NCBI RefSeq assembly: GCF_025836995.1
Contig: NZ_CP107546.1
Span: 1,612,001-1,676,000, forward strand
Direction of reading: 5' to 3'
From: Microbacterium sp. M28
Lineage (GTDB): Bacteria; Actinomycetota; Actinomycetes; Actinomycetales; Microbacteriaceae
DNA length: 64,000 nucleotides
The translations under genes and the position numbers were made by a program. Below the pieces are notes generated by a model, which did not search any database, had not been told where the DNA came from, and worked only from the letters and a program-made list of their open reading frames with translations. Positions 47,912-57,232 of the stretch are shown here, piece by piece (the stretch's first letter is position 1; each line of letters starts with the position of its first letter).

Positions 47912-50542
47912 GTGACGGACTCCGCAAAGCCTACCCTCATGGTCGTCGACGGCCACTCGCTCGCCTATCGCGCCTTCTTCGCCCTCCCCGTGGAGAACTT
48001 CACCACGAAGGACAACCAGCACACGAACGCCATCTACGGCTTCCTGTCGATGCTCGTGAACCTCATCAAGGCCGAGAAGCCGACGCACATGGCCATCGCC
48101 TTCGACACGTCCCGGCACTCGTTCCGCACCGACGAATACCCCGAGTACAAGGCCACCAGGTCCGAGACGCCGCAGGAGTTCCGCGGCCAGATCCCGCTGC
48201 TGCAGGACTGTCTCGCCGCGATGTCGATCCCGGTCCTCACGCAGGAGGGCATCGAGGCCGACGACATCCTCGCGACGCTCGCGAAGCAGGGCTCGGCGCA
48301 GGGCTACGACGTCCTGGTCGTGTCCGGTGACCGCGACACCATCCAACTGGTCAACGACGAGGTGACGCTGCTGTACCCGTCGGTGCAGGGCGTCTCCCAG
48401 CTCAAGCGCTACGACCCGCTCACGGTGCAGGAGCGCTACGGCGTGCGCCCCGAGCAGTACCCCGACATCGCCGCACTGGTCGGTGAGACCAGCGACAATC
48501 TGCCCGGCGTGCCCAAGGTGGGCGAGAAGACCGCCGTGAAGTGGCTGACGCAGTTCGGCAGTCTCGACGAGCTCCTCGAGCGCGCCGACGAGATCAAGGG
48601 CGTCGTCGGCGGCAATCTGCGCGATCACATCGAAGACGTGCGTCGCAACCGCAAGCTCAACCGGCTGCTGACCGACGTCGAGCTGCCGCTCGCACCGGCG
48701 GATCTCGTGGTCGCGCCGATCGACGCGCAGGCCGTGCGCGACATCTTCGCCCGTCTCGAGTTCCGCACCCTGCTGCCGCGCGTGTTCGAGGCGGTCGGCG
48801 CCGAAGCCGTCGAGGACGACACGCCCGCCGTCGTCATCCCCGCGCCCGTCGAATCGTCGCCGACAGATCTCGCAGACTGGCTCTCGGCTCAGAACGACGA
48901 GCTCGCTCTCACCCTCGTGCTCGCCGGCGGGATGCCCATCAGGATCGGCGTCGCCGGCAGCACGGGCCTGCACGAGGCCGATTGGAACGACGAGACCGCG
49001 CAGGCGCTTCGCCCCTGGCTGGAATCCGACGCTCCGAAAGTCATGCACGAGGCCAAGCCGCAGGTGAAGGCTCTGCTGCGCGCCGGCATCCGCATCGGCG
49101 GTCTGGCCTACGACACGATCCTGGCCGGTTGGCTGCTGCGGCCGAGCTTCCCCGACAAGACGCTCGGCAACCTCGTCGAGCGCTACCTCGGTGAGAAGCT
49201 CCCGGAAGCCGACCCGACGCAGCTCGTGCCCGAGACCGATGGCGCCACGCCGGCGCAGGAGGCCTGGTTCACCCTGCGTACGGCGGCCGCCCTGCGTGAG
49301 GATCTGCCAGAGTCGGTGGCCTCGGTGCTGACAGGCATCGAACTGCCGACGCTGCTCACGCTCGCCGACATGGAGATCGCCGGCGTCGCGGTCTCCCACG
49401 AGGTCCTCTCGACGTTCTCCGCCGAGCTCGGCGCCCGCGCCGATGCCATCGCGCAGGACGCATACGCCACGATCGGTCGAGAGGTGAACCTCGGTTCGCC
49501 GAAGCAGCTGCAGGAGGTGCTGTTCGAAGAGCTCCAGCTGCCCAAGACGCGCAAGACCAAGACCGGGTACTCCACGGATGCCGCGTCGCTCGCCGACATC
49601 CAGGAGAAGAGCCCGCACCCCTTCCTCGAGCAGCTGTCGCAGCACCGCGAGGCGACCAAGCTGCGGCAGATCATCGAGTCCCTCGACACCGCCATCAAGG
49701 ACGACCACCGCGTCCACACGACGTACGTGCAGACCGGCAGCCAGACCGGCCGGTTGTCCAGCACCGACCCGAACCTGCAGAACATCCCGGTCCGCACAGA
49801 GGAATCGCGCCGCATCCGCAGCGCGTTCGAGGTCGGCGAGGGGTACGAGACGCTGCTGACGGCGGACTACTCGCAGATCGAGATGCGCATCATGGCGCAT
49901 CTGTCCGGTGACGAAGGTCTCATCGAGGCGTTCAACAGCGGTGAGGATCTGCACCGGTTCGTCGGCGCCCGCGTGTTCGGCGTCGAGCCCGCCGACGTCA
50001 CGTCGGCGATGCGCACGAAGGTCAAGGCGATGTCGTACGGCCTGGTGTACGGACTCAGCGCCTTCGGCCTCTCCAAGCAGCTGCGCATCGAGCAGGCCGA
50101 GGCCAAGCAGCTCATGCTGGAGTACTTCGCCCGCTTCGGCGCGGTGCGCGACTACCTGCGCGCGTCCGTCCTCGCAGCGAAGGAGGTCGGCTACACCGAG
50201 ACGATCTTCGGCCGTCGTCGCCCGTTCCCCGACCTCACCAGCCCGAACCGCGTGCTGCGTGAGAACGCTGAGCGCGCAGCCCTCAACGCGCCCATCCAGG
50301 GCAGCGCGGCCGACATCATGAAGATCGCCCTGTTCCGGATCCACGACGACCTCGTGAGCGCCGGCATGCGCTCACGCGTGCTGCTGCAGATCCACGACGA
50401 ACTGGTGGTCGAGGTCGGCGCAGGGGAGTGGGAGGCCGCGGAGCAGATCGTCCGCACGCGTATGGCCGGTGCGGCCGCGCTGACCGTTCCACTCGACGTC
50501 CAGGTCGGGCGCGGGCGCGACTGGAACGAGGCAGCGCACTGA
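47912..50542 (+). CDS. polA: DNA polymerase I
   Basis: Repair and Okazaki-fragment polymerase of 876 residues. The 5'-3' exonuclease domain (1-~300) shows GHSLAYRAFFALP, AFDTSRHSFR, GIEADDILATLA and SGDRDTIQLV. The middle 3'-5' exonuclease-like domain (LALTLVLAGGMPIRIG) lacks the carboxylates needed for proofreading. The polymerase domain has TADYSQIEMR (motif A), KVKAMSYGLVYG (motif B) and LQIHDELVVEV (motif C). Tyrosine replaces the E. coli F762-equivalent in motif B, as in other actinobacteria. The start is GTG 47912. Confidence 0.97.
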   Translation: MTDSAKPTLMVVDGHSLAYRAFFALPVENFTTKDNQHTNAIYGFLSMLVNLIKAEKPTHMAIAFDTSRHSFRTDEYPEYKATRSETPQEFRGQIPLLQDCLAAMSIPVLTQEGIEADDILATLAKQGSAQGYDVLVVSGDRDTIQLVNDEVTLLYPSVQGVSQLKRYDPLTVQERYGVRPEQYPDIAALVGETSDNLPGVPKVGEKTAVKWLTQFGSLDELLERADEIKGVVGGNLRDHIEDVRRNRKLNRLLTDVELPLAPADLVVAPIDAQAVRDIFARLEFRTLLPRVFEAVGAEAVEDDTPAVVIPAPVESSPTDLADWLSAQNDELALTLVLAGGMPIRIGVAGSTGLHEADWNDETAQALRPWLESDAPKVMHEAKPQVKALLRAGIRIGGLAYDTILAGWLLRPSFPDKTLGNLVERYLGEKLPEADPTQLVPETDGATPAQEAWFTLRTAAALREDLPESVASVLTGIELPTLLTLADMEIAGVAVSHEVLSTFSAELGARADAIAQDAYATIGREVNLGSPKQLQEVLFEELQLPKTRKTKTGYSTDAASLADIQEKSPHPFLEQLSQHREATKLRQIIESLDTAIKDDHRVHTTYVQTGSQTGRLSSTDPNLQNIPVRTEESRRIRSAFEVGEGYETLLTADYSQIEMRIMAHLSGDEGLIEAFNSGEDLHRFVGARVFGVEPADVTSAMRTKVKAMSYGLVYGLSAFGLSKQLRIEQAEAKQLMLEYFARFGAVRDYLRASVLAAKEVGYTETIFGRRRPFPDLTSPNRVLRENAERAALNAPIQGSAADIMKIALFRIHDDLVSAGMRSRVLLQIHDELVVEVGAGEWEAAEQIVRTRMAGAAALTVPLDVQVGRGRDWNEAAH

Positions 50543-50567
50543 CGGTGGTGGCGGTGGGGGTGCGCAG

Positions 50568-50573
50568 TACGCT
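50568..50573 (+). promoter_or_regulatory. -10-like element for the DUF885 gene (leaderless start)
   Basis: TACGCT ends 6 nt before the ATG at 50580. Confidence 0.45.
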
Positions 50574-50579
50574 GGGCGG

Positions 50580-52253
50580 ATGACCACAACTCCGCGCACC
50601 CCCACCGCGATCGACCAGGTCGCCGAGGAATGGGTCGATGATCTCGTCCTCCTCGCGCCCACCCTCGGTACCTACATCGGACGCAATGAAGCGAACGATC
50701 GCTACGCCGACCTGAGCCCCGAGGGGCAGGAGCACTACGCATCCGAGGTCCGCCGCACGCTGACGAAGCTGGAGGCCCTGCAGCCGGTCGACGCCATCGA
50801 CGAGGTCACAAAGGCCGACCTCGGCAGCGAACTGCGGCTGGAACTCGAACTCCACGAAGCGCAGTGGCACCTGCGCGATCTCAACGTCATCGCCTCGGCA
50901 CCCCAGGACATCCGCTCGGTGTTCGACCTCATGCCCACCGCATCGCCCGACGACTGGGATGTCATCGCGATGCGTCTGAATGCGATCCCCGCCGCTCTGC
51001 GCGGCTACACGGCGACCCTGCGCGAGGGAATCGCCCGCGGCGTCACGCCCGCCCGTCGGCAGGCGGTCGAAGTGGCGACGCAGATCGAACGGTACACGGC
51101 GGACGACGGCTTCTTCGCGGCCTTCGTCGCCGAAGCGACCCCGGCCGAAGGCGAGCTGCCCGCATCGCTCGCCCGTACCCTCGCGGACAACGCCTCGGCG
51201 GCACGCGTCGCCTACGACGAGCTGCGCACATTCCTGGCGACGACACTGGCCGACGCCGCAGACGAGAAGGATGCCGTCGGGCGCGACCTGTACGCGCTCA
51301 ATTCGCGACGATTCCTTGGCGCCACGATCGATCTGGACGAGACGTACGAGTGGGGGATCGAAGAGCTCCGTCGCATGGTCGACGAGCAGACCGCGATCGC
51401 ACACGAGATCCTCGCCGGAGCCAGCGTCGAGGAGGCCGTCGCGCACCTGGAGGCCGACCCGTCGCGCAAGCTGCACGGCACCGACGCGCTGCAGCGCTGG
51501 ATGCAGGAGACGAGCGACCGCGCCGTCTCGGAGCTCGGCGCCACGCACTTCGACATCCCCGAGGAGATCCGCACGCTCGAGTGCATGATCGCGCCCACCC
51601 AGGAGGGCGGGATCTATTACACCGGTCCGACGGACGACTTCTCGCGTCCGGGCCGGATGTGGTGGTCCGTGCCCGAGGGCGTCACCGAGTTCGACACGTG
51701 GCGTGAACTCACGACCGTCTACCACGAGGGAGTACCCGGCCATCATCTCCAGATCGCGCAGGCCGTTTACAACCGCGCCGAGCTGAACTCGTGGCGCCGC
51801 CTGCTGGCAGGCACATCCGGGCACGCCGAGGGCTGGGCGCTGTACGCCGAGCGCCTCATGCAGCAGCTCGGCTACCTCGACGACCCTGCTGACCGGCTCG
51901 GAATGCTGGACGGCCAGCGCATGCGCGCAGCCCGCGTCGTGCTGGATATCGGCGTGCACCTCCGGAAGCCGCGGCTGGACGGTCAGGGCACGTGGGATGC
52001 CGAGTACGCGCTCGACTTCATGCGCAAGAACGTGAACATGTCGGATGAGTTCGTGCAGTTCGAGGTCAACCGCTACCTCGGCTGGCCGGGTCAGGCGCCG
52101 TCGTACAAGGTGGGTCAGCGCATCTGGGAGCAGGTGCGCGACGCCTATCAGGTACGCCAGGGCGACGCGTTCGACGTGAAGGACTTCCACAAGCGCGCGC
52201 TCGACATGGGCGGTGTCGGACTCGACACGCTGCGCACGGCCCTGCTGCGCTGA
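50580..52253 (+). CDS. DUF885-family zinc metallopeptidase-like protein
   Basis: A 557-residue protein of the DUF885 family. The zinc motif is HEGVPGHH at 382-389 (an HExxxxHH variant), with HAEGWALYAERLMQQLGY about 35 residues later supplying a further acidic ligand. The N-terminal half is mostly helical. Family members are predicted cytoplasmic or secreted peptidases; no signal peptide is visible here. The gene stands alone between polA and the LLM oxidoreductase, and a GGTCGCCG / CGGCGACC hairpin follows its stop. Confidence 0.85.
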   Translation: MTTTPRTPTAIDQVAEEWVDDLVLLAPTLGTYIGRNEANDRYADLSPEGQEHYASEVRRTLTKLEALQPVDAIDEVTKADLGSELRLELELHEAQWHLRDLNVIASAPQDIRSVFDLMPTASPDDWDVIAMRLNAIPAALRGYTATLREGIARGVTPARRQAVEVATQIERYTADDGFFAAFVAEATPAEGELPASLARTLADNASAARVAYDELRTFLATTLADAADEKDAVGRDLYALNSRRFLGATIDLDETYEWGIEELRRMVDEQTAIAHEILAGASVEEAVAHLEADPSRKLHGTDALQRWMQETSDRAVSELGATHFDIPEEIRTLECMIAPTQEGGIYYTGPTDDFSRPGRMWWSVPEGVTEFDTWRELTTVYHEGVPGHHLQIAQAVYNRAELNSWRRLLAGTSGHAEGWALYAERLMQQLGYLDDPADRLGMLDGQRMRAARVVLDIGVHLRKPRLDGQGTWDAEYALDFMRKNVNMSDEFVQFEVNRYLGWPGQAPSYKVGQRIWEQVRDAYQVRQGDAFDVKDFHKRALDMGGVGLDTLRTALLR

Positions 52254-52262
52254 CGATCCGGC

Positions 52263-52287
52263 GGTCGCCGGGAATGCCACGGCGACC
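52263..52287 (+). terminator. Hairpin after the DUF885 gene
   Basis: GGTCGCCG (52263-52270) pairs perfectly with CGGCGACC (52280-52287) around a 9-nt loop; ATCCTGGTTC follows. It is a plausible intrinsic terminator. Confidence 0.5.
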
Positions 52288-52297
52288 ATCCTGGTTC

Positions 52298-52309
52298 ATT
52301 CACCTGAAT
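52298..52309 (+). promoter_or_regulatory. Palindrome ATTCA-CC-TGAAT upstream of the LLM oxidoreductase
   Basis: A perfect 5-bp inverted repeat with 2-nt spacer sits 14 nt before the ATG at 52324, next to the ribosome binding site GGAAAGGG. It could be a repressor site (MarR- or HxlR-like size), but no regulator gene is adjacent. Confidence 0.3.
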
Positions 52310-52323
52310 AGGAAAGGGTTGAC

Positions 52324-53352
52324 ATGGACATCGAGTTCGGACTGGACACCTTCGGCGACATCACGCGCGATTCCGAGGGCGAGATGCTCTCCGCCGCGCA
52401 GACGATCCGCAACATCGTCGAACAGGCGGAACTGGCCGACCGCGTCGGCGTCGACTTCTTCGGAGTGGGGGAGCACCACAGGACGGAGTTCGCCGTCTCC
52501 GCACCCGAGATGGTGCTTGCGGCGATCGCCTCGCGCACCGAGCGGATCCGGCTGGGAACCGCGGTGACCGTGCTGTCCTCCGATGACCCGGTCCGCGTGT
52601 TCGAGCGCTTCGCCACGTTGGACGCCGTGTCGAACGGCCGAGCCGAGGTCGTGCTCGGCCGCGGATCGTTCGTCGAGTCGTTCCCGCTCTTCGGCTTCGA
52701 CCTGCGTGACTACGACGCGCTCTTCGAGGAGAAGCTCGACCTGTTCGTGGAGCTGCTGAAGGAGAAGCCGGTGACCTGGTCGGGCACGATGCGGCCGGCC
52801 CTCGAGAACGCGGACGTGTTTCCCAAGACCGAGCGAGGCCTGCGCACCTGGGTCGGCGTCGGCGGCAGCCCGGAGTCCGTGGTGCGCGTCGCACGTCATG
52901 GTCTCGGACTGATGCTCGCCATCATCGGTGGTCCGGCCGGACGCTTCGCACCGTTCGTCGACCTCTACCACCGCTCGGTCGCGAGCTTCGGCACGACCTC
53001 GCACCCGATCTCCGTGCACTCGCCCGGCCACATCGCACGCACGGACGAGGAGGCGTGGGACGCCGCATACGAGGGCTTCGAGGCGATGAACAACACCATC
53101 GGCGCCGAGCGAGGATGGCCCCCGTACAGCCGGGCGCGATTCCAGAACGACGTCGGACCCGCCGGGGCGATCTACTCGGGCTCCCCGGAACGCGTCGCCC
53201 AGAAGATCGCCGACACGGTGCGCACGCTGGGCCTCGGACGCTTCGACCTCAAGTACGCCACCGGGACTCTGGCCCACGAGCAGATGATGCAGAGCATCGA
53301 GCTGTACGGCACCGTGGTGATCCCGCGCGTGCGCGAACTGCTCGCGGAATGA
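52324..53352 (+). CDS. LLM-class (luciferase-like) flavin oxidoreductase
   Basis: A 342-residue bacterial-luciferase-like monooxygenase of the FMN or F420 type. The N terminus FGLDTFGDITRD, GVDFFGVGEHHRTEF, RIRLGTAVTVLSSDDPVRVFERFATLD and GRAEVVLGRGSFVESFPLFG form the conserved TIM-barrel flavin region, and YSGSPERVAQKIAD closes it. The substrate is unknown; these enzymes often oxidise xenobiotics, sulphonates or ketones. A strong ribosome binding site and a palindrome precede the ATG. Confidence 0.88.
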   Translation: MDIEFGLDTFGDITRDSEGEMLSAAQTIRNIVEQAELADRVGVDFFGVGEHHRTEFAVSAPEMVLAAIASRTERIRLGTAVTVLSSDDPVRVFERFATLDAVSNGRAEVVLGRGSFVESFPLFGFDLRDYDALFEEKLDLFVELLKEKPVTWSGTMRPALENADVFPKTERGLRTWVGVGGSPESVVRVARHGLGLMLAIIGGPAGRFAPFVDLYHRSVASFGTTSHPISVHSPGHIARTDEEAWDAAYEGFEAMNNTIGAERGWPPYSRARFQNDVGPAGAIYSGSPERVAQKIADTVRTLGLGRFDLKYATGTLAHEQMMQSIELYGTVVIPRVRELLAE

Positions 53353-53378
53353 TGCACGGGGCAGGCGCGGTGCGGCTC

Positions 53379-53384
53379 TACGAT
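53379..53384 (+). promoter_or_regulatory. -10-like element for the MFS gene (leaderless start)
   Basis: TACGAT ends 7 nt before the ATG at 53392, which favours this start over an in-frame ATG at 53383 that overlaps the element itself. Confidence 0.45.
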
Positions 53385-53391
53385 GAGGGTC

Positions 53392-54741
53392 ATGGCTGAC
53401 ACTCTGCCGAGTCGCGCCTCCCTCGGGGGGCGACTCGACGATCTCCCGTTCACACGACGCCACCTCAAAGTCCTCACCGGCTCCGGCGTGGGCTGGGCGT
53501 TGGACGCGATGGACGTCGGGCTCATCTCCTTCATCATCGCCGTGCTCGCCCAGCAGTGGGATCTGACGAAGACCGAGACGGGCTGGATCGCGTCGGTGGG
53601 ATTCATCGGCATGGCGATCGGCGCGAGCCTGGGCGGCCTTCTCGCCGACCGCCTCGGCCGCCGCCAGGTGTTCGCCCTGACGCTGTTGATCTACGGCATC
53701 GCCACGGGCGCGAGTGCGCTGGTCGGCGGGGTCGCCGCACTGCTGGTGCTGCGGTTCTTCGTGGGCCTCGGCCTCGGAGCCGAACTGCCCGTGGCGTCGA
53801 CGTACGTGAGCGAGTTCGCACCGAGCCGCATCCGCGGCCGGCTCATCGTCATCCTCGAGGCTTTCTGGGCCGTCGGGTGGACCGCCGCGGCCCTCATCGG
53901 CTACTTCGTGATCCCGGCGTCCGAAGACGGCTGGCGCTGGGCCTTCGCGCTGGGCGCCATCCCCGCCGTCTACGCCCTGGTCGTCCGCTGGGGTCTGCCC
54001 GAGTCGCCCCGCTGGCTCGCCGGTCGCGGACGGATCGCCGAGGCGGAGCGCATCGTCACGGCCTTCGAGACGGATGCCGGGATCATCACCGGCCCTGCCA
54101 TCCGCAAGGAGCCGCCGTCCCGCGCCCTGGCCGCGACGACGAGGGCACGACTGAGCACGCTCTGGCACGCCGAGTTCCGCGTGCGCACGATCTGCATCTG
54201 GCTCGTCTGGTTCTGCGTGAACTTCTCGTATTACGGCGCCTTCATCTGGATCCCCAGCATCCTCGTCGATGCCGGGTACGATCTCGTGCGCTCGTTCGGG
54301 TTCACGCTCCTCATCACGCTCGCCCAGCTCCCCGGCTACGCGGTGGCGGCGTGGCTCATCGAGGTGTGGGGGAGACGTCTCACGCTGTCGATCTTCCTGG
54401 TCGGATCCGCGGTGTCCGCCGTGCTGTTCGGGACGGCGACCGGGGAGACCTCGATCATCGCCAGCGGCATGGCGCTGTCGTTCTTCAACCTCGGGGCGTG
54501 GGGTGCGCTCTACGCGGTCACCCCGGAGATCTATCCCACCTCCCTGCGCGCAACGGGCGCAGGCTGGGCGGCGGGAGTCGGACGGATCGCCTCGATCATC
54601 GCGCCGCTGCTGGTCCCCGTGCTGCTGGTCGCCGGTGGCGCTCCGCTGCTGTTCGTCGTCTTCGCGGCCGTGTTCGTCGTCGCGGCCGTCGCCGCCTGGG
54701 GACTCGTCGATCGACGGGGCAAAGCGCTCGACGACCGCTGA
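53392..54741 (+). CDS. MFS transporter, sugar/metabolite:H+ symporter type
   Basis: A 449-residue transporter with 12 predicted helices. The sugar-porter signatures are clear: GGLLADRLGRRQVF in the first loop, VGLGLGAELPVASTYVSEFAPSRIRGR (PESPR-type branch) and WGLPESPRWLAGRGR before the central loop. The long C-terminal half keeps the second RLTLS... loop. The substrate is uncertain; sequence-related proteins carry sugars, aromatic acids or niacin-like acids. It is likely transcribed from its own promoter. Confidence 0.88.
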   Translation: MADTLPSRASLGGRLDDLPFTRRHLKVLTGSGVGWALDAMDVGLISFIIAVLAQQWDLTKTETGWIASVGFIGMAIGASLGGLLADRLGRRQVFALTLLIYGIATGASALVGGVAALLVLRFFVGLGLGAELPVASTYVSEFAPSRIRGRLIVILEAFWAVGWTAAALIGYFVIPASEDGWRWAFALGAIPAVYALVVRWGLPESPRWLAGRGRIAEAERIVTAFETDAGIITGPAIRKEPPSRALAATTRARLSTLWHAEFRVRTICIWLVWFCVNFSYYGAFIWIPSILVDAGYDLVRSFGFTLLITLAQLPGYAVAAWLIEVWGRRLTLSIFLVGSAVSAVLFGTATGETSIIASGMALSFFNLGAWGALYAVTPEIYPTSLRATGAGWAAGVGRIASIIAPLLVPVLLVAGGAPLLFVVFAAVFVVAAVAAWGLVDRRGKALDDR

Positions 54742-54895
54742 GCGCACGGCGCGACACGAAGTGTTCACCCGACCTGCGTCCGAGGGTGACTGGTGCGCCG
54801 TGACGAGCTCACCTCCGCTTCACCTCCCGGTCATGCGCAGGCGTTTGGCTGATCCGGACCGTGCGCTCCGCACGGCGCGAAAGGATCCCCACGCG

Positions 54896-55762
54896 ATGAA
54901 ACGCCTCCCCCCTCTGTTCGCCTGCGCGATCGTCGTGACGAGCATCGCACTGCTCGGCTCGGCACCGGCCGGCGCCACGTCGGCACCGCTTCCGGATGCG
55001 GCTCAGCGCAGCCTGAGCATCGTGTCCTACAACATCCATCATGCCCAGGGAGCCGACGGCGTGCTCGACCTGGAGCGCGTCGCGCAGGTGCTCGAGTCCA
55101 CGGGCGCGGATGTCATCGGTCTGCAGGAGGTCGACCGTCACTTCGGTGCGCGTTCCGAGTACGTCGACCAGGCCGCGTGGTTGGCGCAGCGGCTCGACAT
55201 GTCTTACTGCTACGCCGCGAACCTCGACCTCGATCCCACCGACGGCCGGACCGAGCGACGCCAGTACGGGACGGCGATCCTGTCGTCGTACCCTATGGAC
55301 GACTGCGCGAACACGCCGCTGCCGAACCACGCAGGTGGCGAGCAGCGCGGCCTGGCTCAGGCCGACGTGCACGTGCGCGGAGTCGAGCTTCGCGTGTACA
55401 ACACGCACCTGACGCACCAGAGCGCGCAGGGACGCCTGGATCAGGCCGCCGTCTTCAACGAGATGGCCCGGTCCGCCGGCATGCCGGTGGTGCTCGTGGG
55501 CGACCTCAACGCCGCACCCGACACCACCGAGTACGACGTGTTCACGCAGGAGCTCACCGATGTCTGGTCGGTGGTGGGGGACGGCCCCGGATACACCTTC
55601 GACAGCGACAACCCCATCGGCCGCATCGACTACGTGCTCGCCTCGGACGAGGTGACGCCGCTCGCGGCCGAGGTGGTCGCCACGCTCGCCTCCGACCACA
55701 TGCCGGTCCTGGCGGAGGTCGGGCTGCCGCATCCCTCGTCGAACGGCGGCGCACGCCCCTGA
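54896..55762 (+). CDS. Secreted endonuclease/exonuclease/phosphatase-family protein
   Basis: A 288-residue exported hydrolase. A Sec signal peptide MKRLPPLFACAIVVTSIALL... is followed by AGA and a cleavage region near 27-30. The EEP fold has the metal glutamate in GLQEVDRHFG, SYNIHHAQGADG, NTHLTHQSA, GDLNAAPDT and SDHMPVLAEV with the catalytic histidine. It could cleave DNA, phospholipid (sphingomyelinase-like) or other phosphodiesters; which is not decidable. ATG 54896 is chosen because the signal peptide begins there. The 154 nt upstream hold no clear motif. Confidence 0.85.
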   Translation: MKRLPPLFACAIVVTSIALLGSAPAGATSAPLPDAAQRSLSIVSYNIHHAQGADGVLDLERVAQVLESTGADVIGLQEVDRHFGARSEYVDQAAWLAQRLDMSYCYAANLDLDPTDGRTERRQYGTAILSSYPMDDCANTPLPNHAGGEQRGLAQADVHVRGVELRVYNTHLTHQSAQGRLDQAAVFNEMARSAGMPVVLVGDLNAAPDTTEYDVFTQELTDVWSVVGDGPGYTFDSDNPIGRIDYVLASDEVTPLAAEVVATLASDHMPVLAEVGLPHPSSNGGARP

Positions 55763-55770
55763 TCCGCGCA

Positions 55771-55814
55771 CGCGGGTTCTCGTCCTCTCGGCCGCCTGAG
55801 GACGAGAACCCGCG
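55771..55814 (+). terminator. Perfect 17-bp hairpin after the EEP gene
   Basis: Arms at 55771-55787 and 55798-55814 (CGCGGGTTCTCGTCCTC and its exact complement) flank a 10-nt loop. It starts 8 nt after the stop and is the strongest stem in the window. No U-tract follows. Confidence 0.7.
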
Positions 55815-55841
55815 CCGCGCGCTCCGCCCCGCGGCGAGCAA

Positions 55842-55847
55842 TAGGCT
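55842..55847 (+). promoter_or_regulatory. -10-like element for the SGNH gene (leaderless start)
   Basis: TAGGCT ends 6 nt before the GTG at 55854, just downstream of the hairpin. Confidence 0.5.
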
Positions 55848-55853
55848 GGTGCG

Positions 55854-56609
55854 GTGAGTGCAGTGAGATTCGTGGCGATCGGCGATTCGTTCACCGAGGG
55901 CGTCGGAGACGAGCTTCCGGATGGGCGCGTGCGCGGCTGGGCCGATATCGCCGCACAGGGCTGGGCGGATGCCGCGGGCCACCCGATCGAGTACGCGAAC
56001 CTCGCGATCCGCGGAAAGCTCGCCTGGCCGATCGTGGAGCAGCAGCTGGAGCCGGCGCTCGCGCTGCGGCCGACCCATCTGTCCTTCAACGGCGGAGGCA
56101 ACGACATGCTGCGTCCTCGGACCGATGTCGAGCACATCGCCGACGCGTTCTCGCGTGTGCTGCGCCGCTGCGACGAGGAGGGCGTCACCCTGATCCTGCT
56201 CTCCGGTGCGAACCCCTCGGGTCAGCTGCCGATGGGCTCGCTCGTGCAGCGCAGGGGAGACGAGCTGTCGGATGCCGTCATCCGGCGGATCGAGAATAGA
56301 CCCGACGTGGTCAGGGCGTTGAACTGGCCGGACAAGGAGCTGTCCTCTCCGCCGTACTGGTCCGAGGATCGCCTGCACATGAACGCCGCAGGGCACCACC
56401 GCGTCGCCGCGCGGGTGCTGCACGGACTCGGCTACGAGCCTCCGGCGGCCTGGTGGGCGCCTACCGCCCATCCGTCGGCCGGACCCAGCGGGTTCGCGTA
56501 TTACCGGCAGCACGTCGGGCCGTGGGTCAAGCGCCGGGTGACGCGCACATCGTCGGGCGACGGGCGCGAGCCCAAGCATCCGACCTGGATCGAACTGGCA
56601 CCGCAGTGA
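55854..56609 (+). CDS. SGNH/GDSL-family hydrolase
   Basis: A 251-residue esterase-type hydrolase. Block I is FVAIGDSFTEGVGDE with the catalytic serine, block III NGGGNDML holds the oxyanion asparagine, and block V DRLHMNAAGHHRVA carries the catalytic aspartate and histidine. No signal peptide is seen, so the enzyme is probably cytoplasmic. The substrate (acyl ester, acetylated sugar or lipid) is not evident. The GTG start is supported by the -10 element 6 nt upstream. It overlaps the next gene by 4 nt. Confidence 0.87.
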   Translation: MSAVRFVAIGDSFTEGVGDELPDGRVRGWADIAAQGWADAAGHPIEYANLAIRGKLAWPIVEQQLEPALALRPTHLSFNGGGNDMLRPRTDVEHIADAFSRVLRRCDEEGVTLILLSGANPSGQLPMGSLVQRRGDELSDAVIRRIENRPDVVRALNWPDKELSSPPYWSEDRLHMNAAGHHRVAARVLHGLGYEPPAAWWAPTAHPSAGPSGFAYYRQHVGPWVKRRVTRTSSGDGREPKHPTWIELAPQ

Positions 56610-57232
56610 CCGCTCGCACCAGTCGACGTCTGCCGTTGCGGACCGCACAGCTGCTGGTCGGACTGTTCCTCTACGGGATCGGGATCGCCTTCATCGTCCG
56701 CGGCGAGATCGGCGCGGCGCCGTGGGATGTGCTCACCCAGGGCATCGCGAATCACGTCCCGCTGAGCTTCGGCGTCATCACCATCCTCACGAGCATCGTC
56801 GTGCTCCTGCTCTGGATCCCGTTGCGGCAGAAGCCGGGCATCGGAACCCTGCTGAACGCTCTGCTCGTCGGGCCGGCGGCGGATGTCGGGCTGGCCATCA
56901 TTCCGCCGGGGCAGGACCTGTGGCTGCGGATCTGCTTCTTCGTGATCGGCCTCGTGATGCTCGCGGCGGCGACGGGACTGTACATCGGCACGCACTTCGG
57001 CCCCGGACCGCGCGACGGGCTCATGACGGGTCTTCATCGTGTGACCGGGTGGCGCATCTGGATCGTGCGGACCGCCATCGAGGTCACGGTCGTCCTGATC
57101 GGATGGCTGCTCGGCGGGAACGTCGGGATCGGAACACTCGCCTTCGCTCTGCTCGTGGGGCCCCTCTGCCAGTACTTCATGCGGATCTTCGCGATCCGGA
57201 TGCCCGCGCGGGACGCGGCGACCGCGTCGTGA
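56606..57232 (+). CDS. YczE/YyaS/YitT-type membrane protein
   Basis: A 208-residue integral membrane protein with about five or six helices. The sequence GIGIAFIVRGEIGAAPWDVL, then NALLVGPAADVGL and GLYIGTHFGPGPRDGLMTGL, is typical of the YczE family, an unassigned membrane family sometimes next to regulators or transporters. GTG 56606 overlaps the SGNH stop by 4 nt, and it overlaps the following FGE-like gene by 4 nt, so the three form one operon. Confidence 0.82.
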   Translation: MTARTSRRLPLRTAQLLVGLFLYGIGIAFIVRGEIGAAPWDVLTQGIANHVPLSFGVITILTSIVVLLLWIPLRQKPGIGTLLNALLVGPAADVGLAIIPPGQDLWLRICFFVIGLVMLAAATGLYIGTHFGPGPRDGLMTGLHRVTGWRIWIVRTAIEVTVVLIGWLLGGNVGIGTLAFALLVGPLCQYFMRIFAIRMPARDAATAS

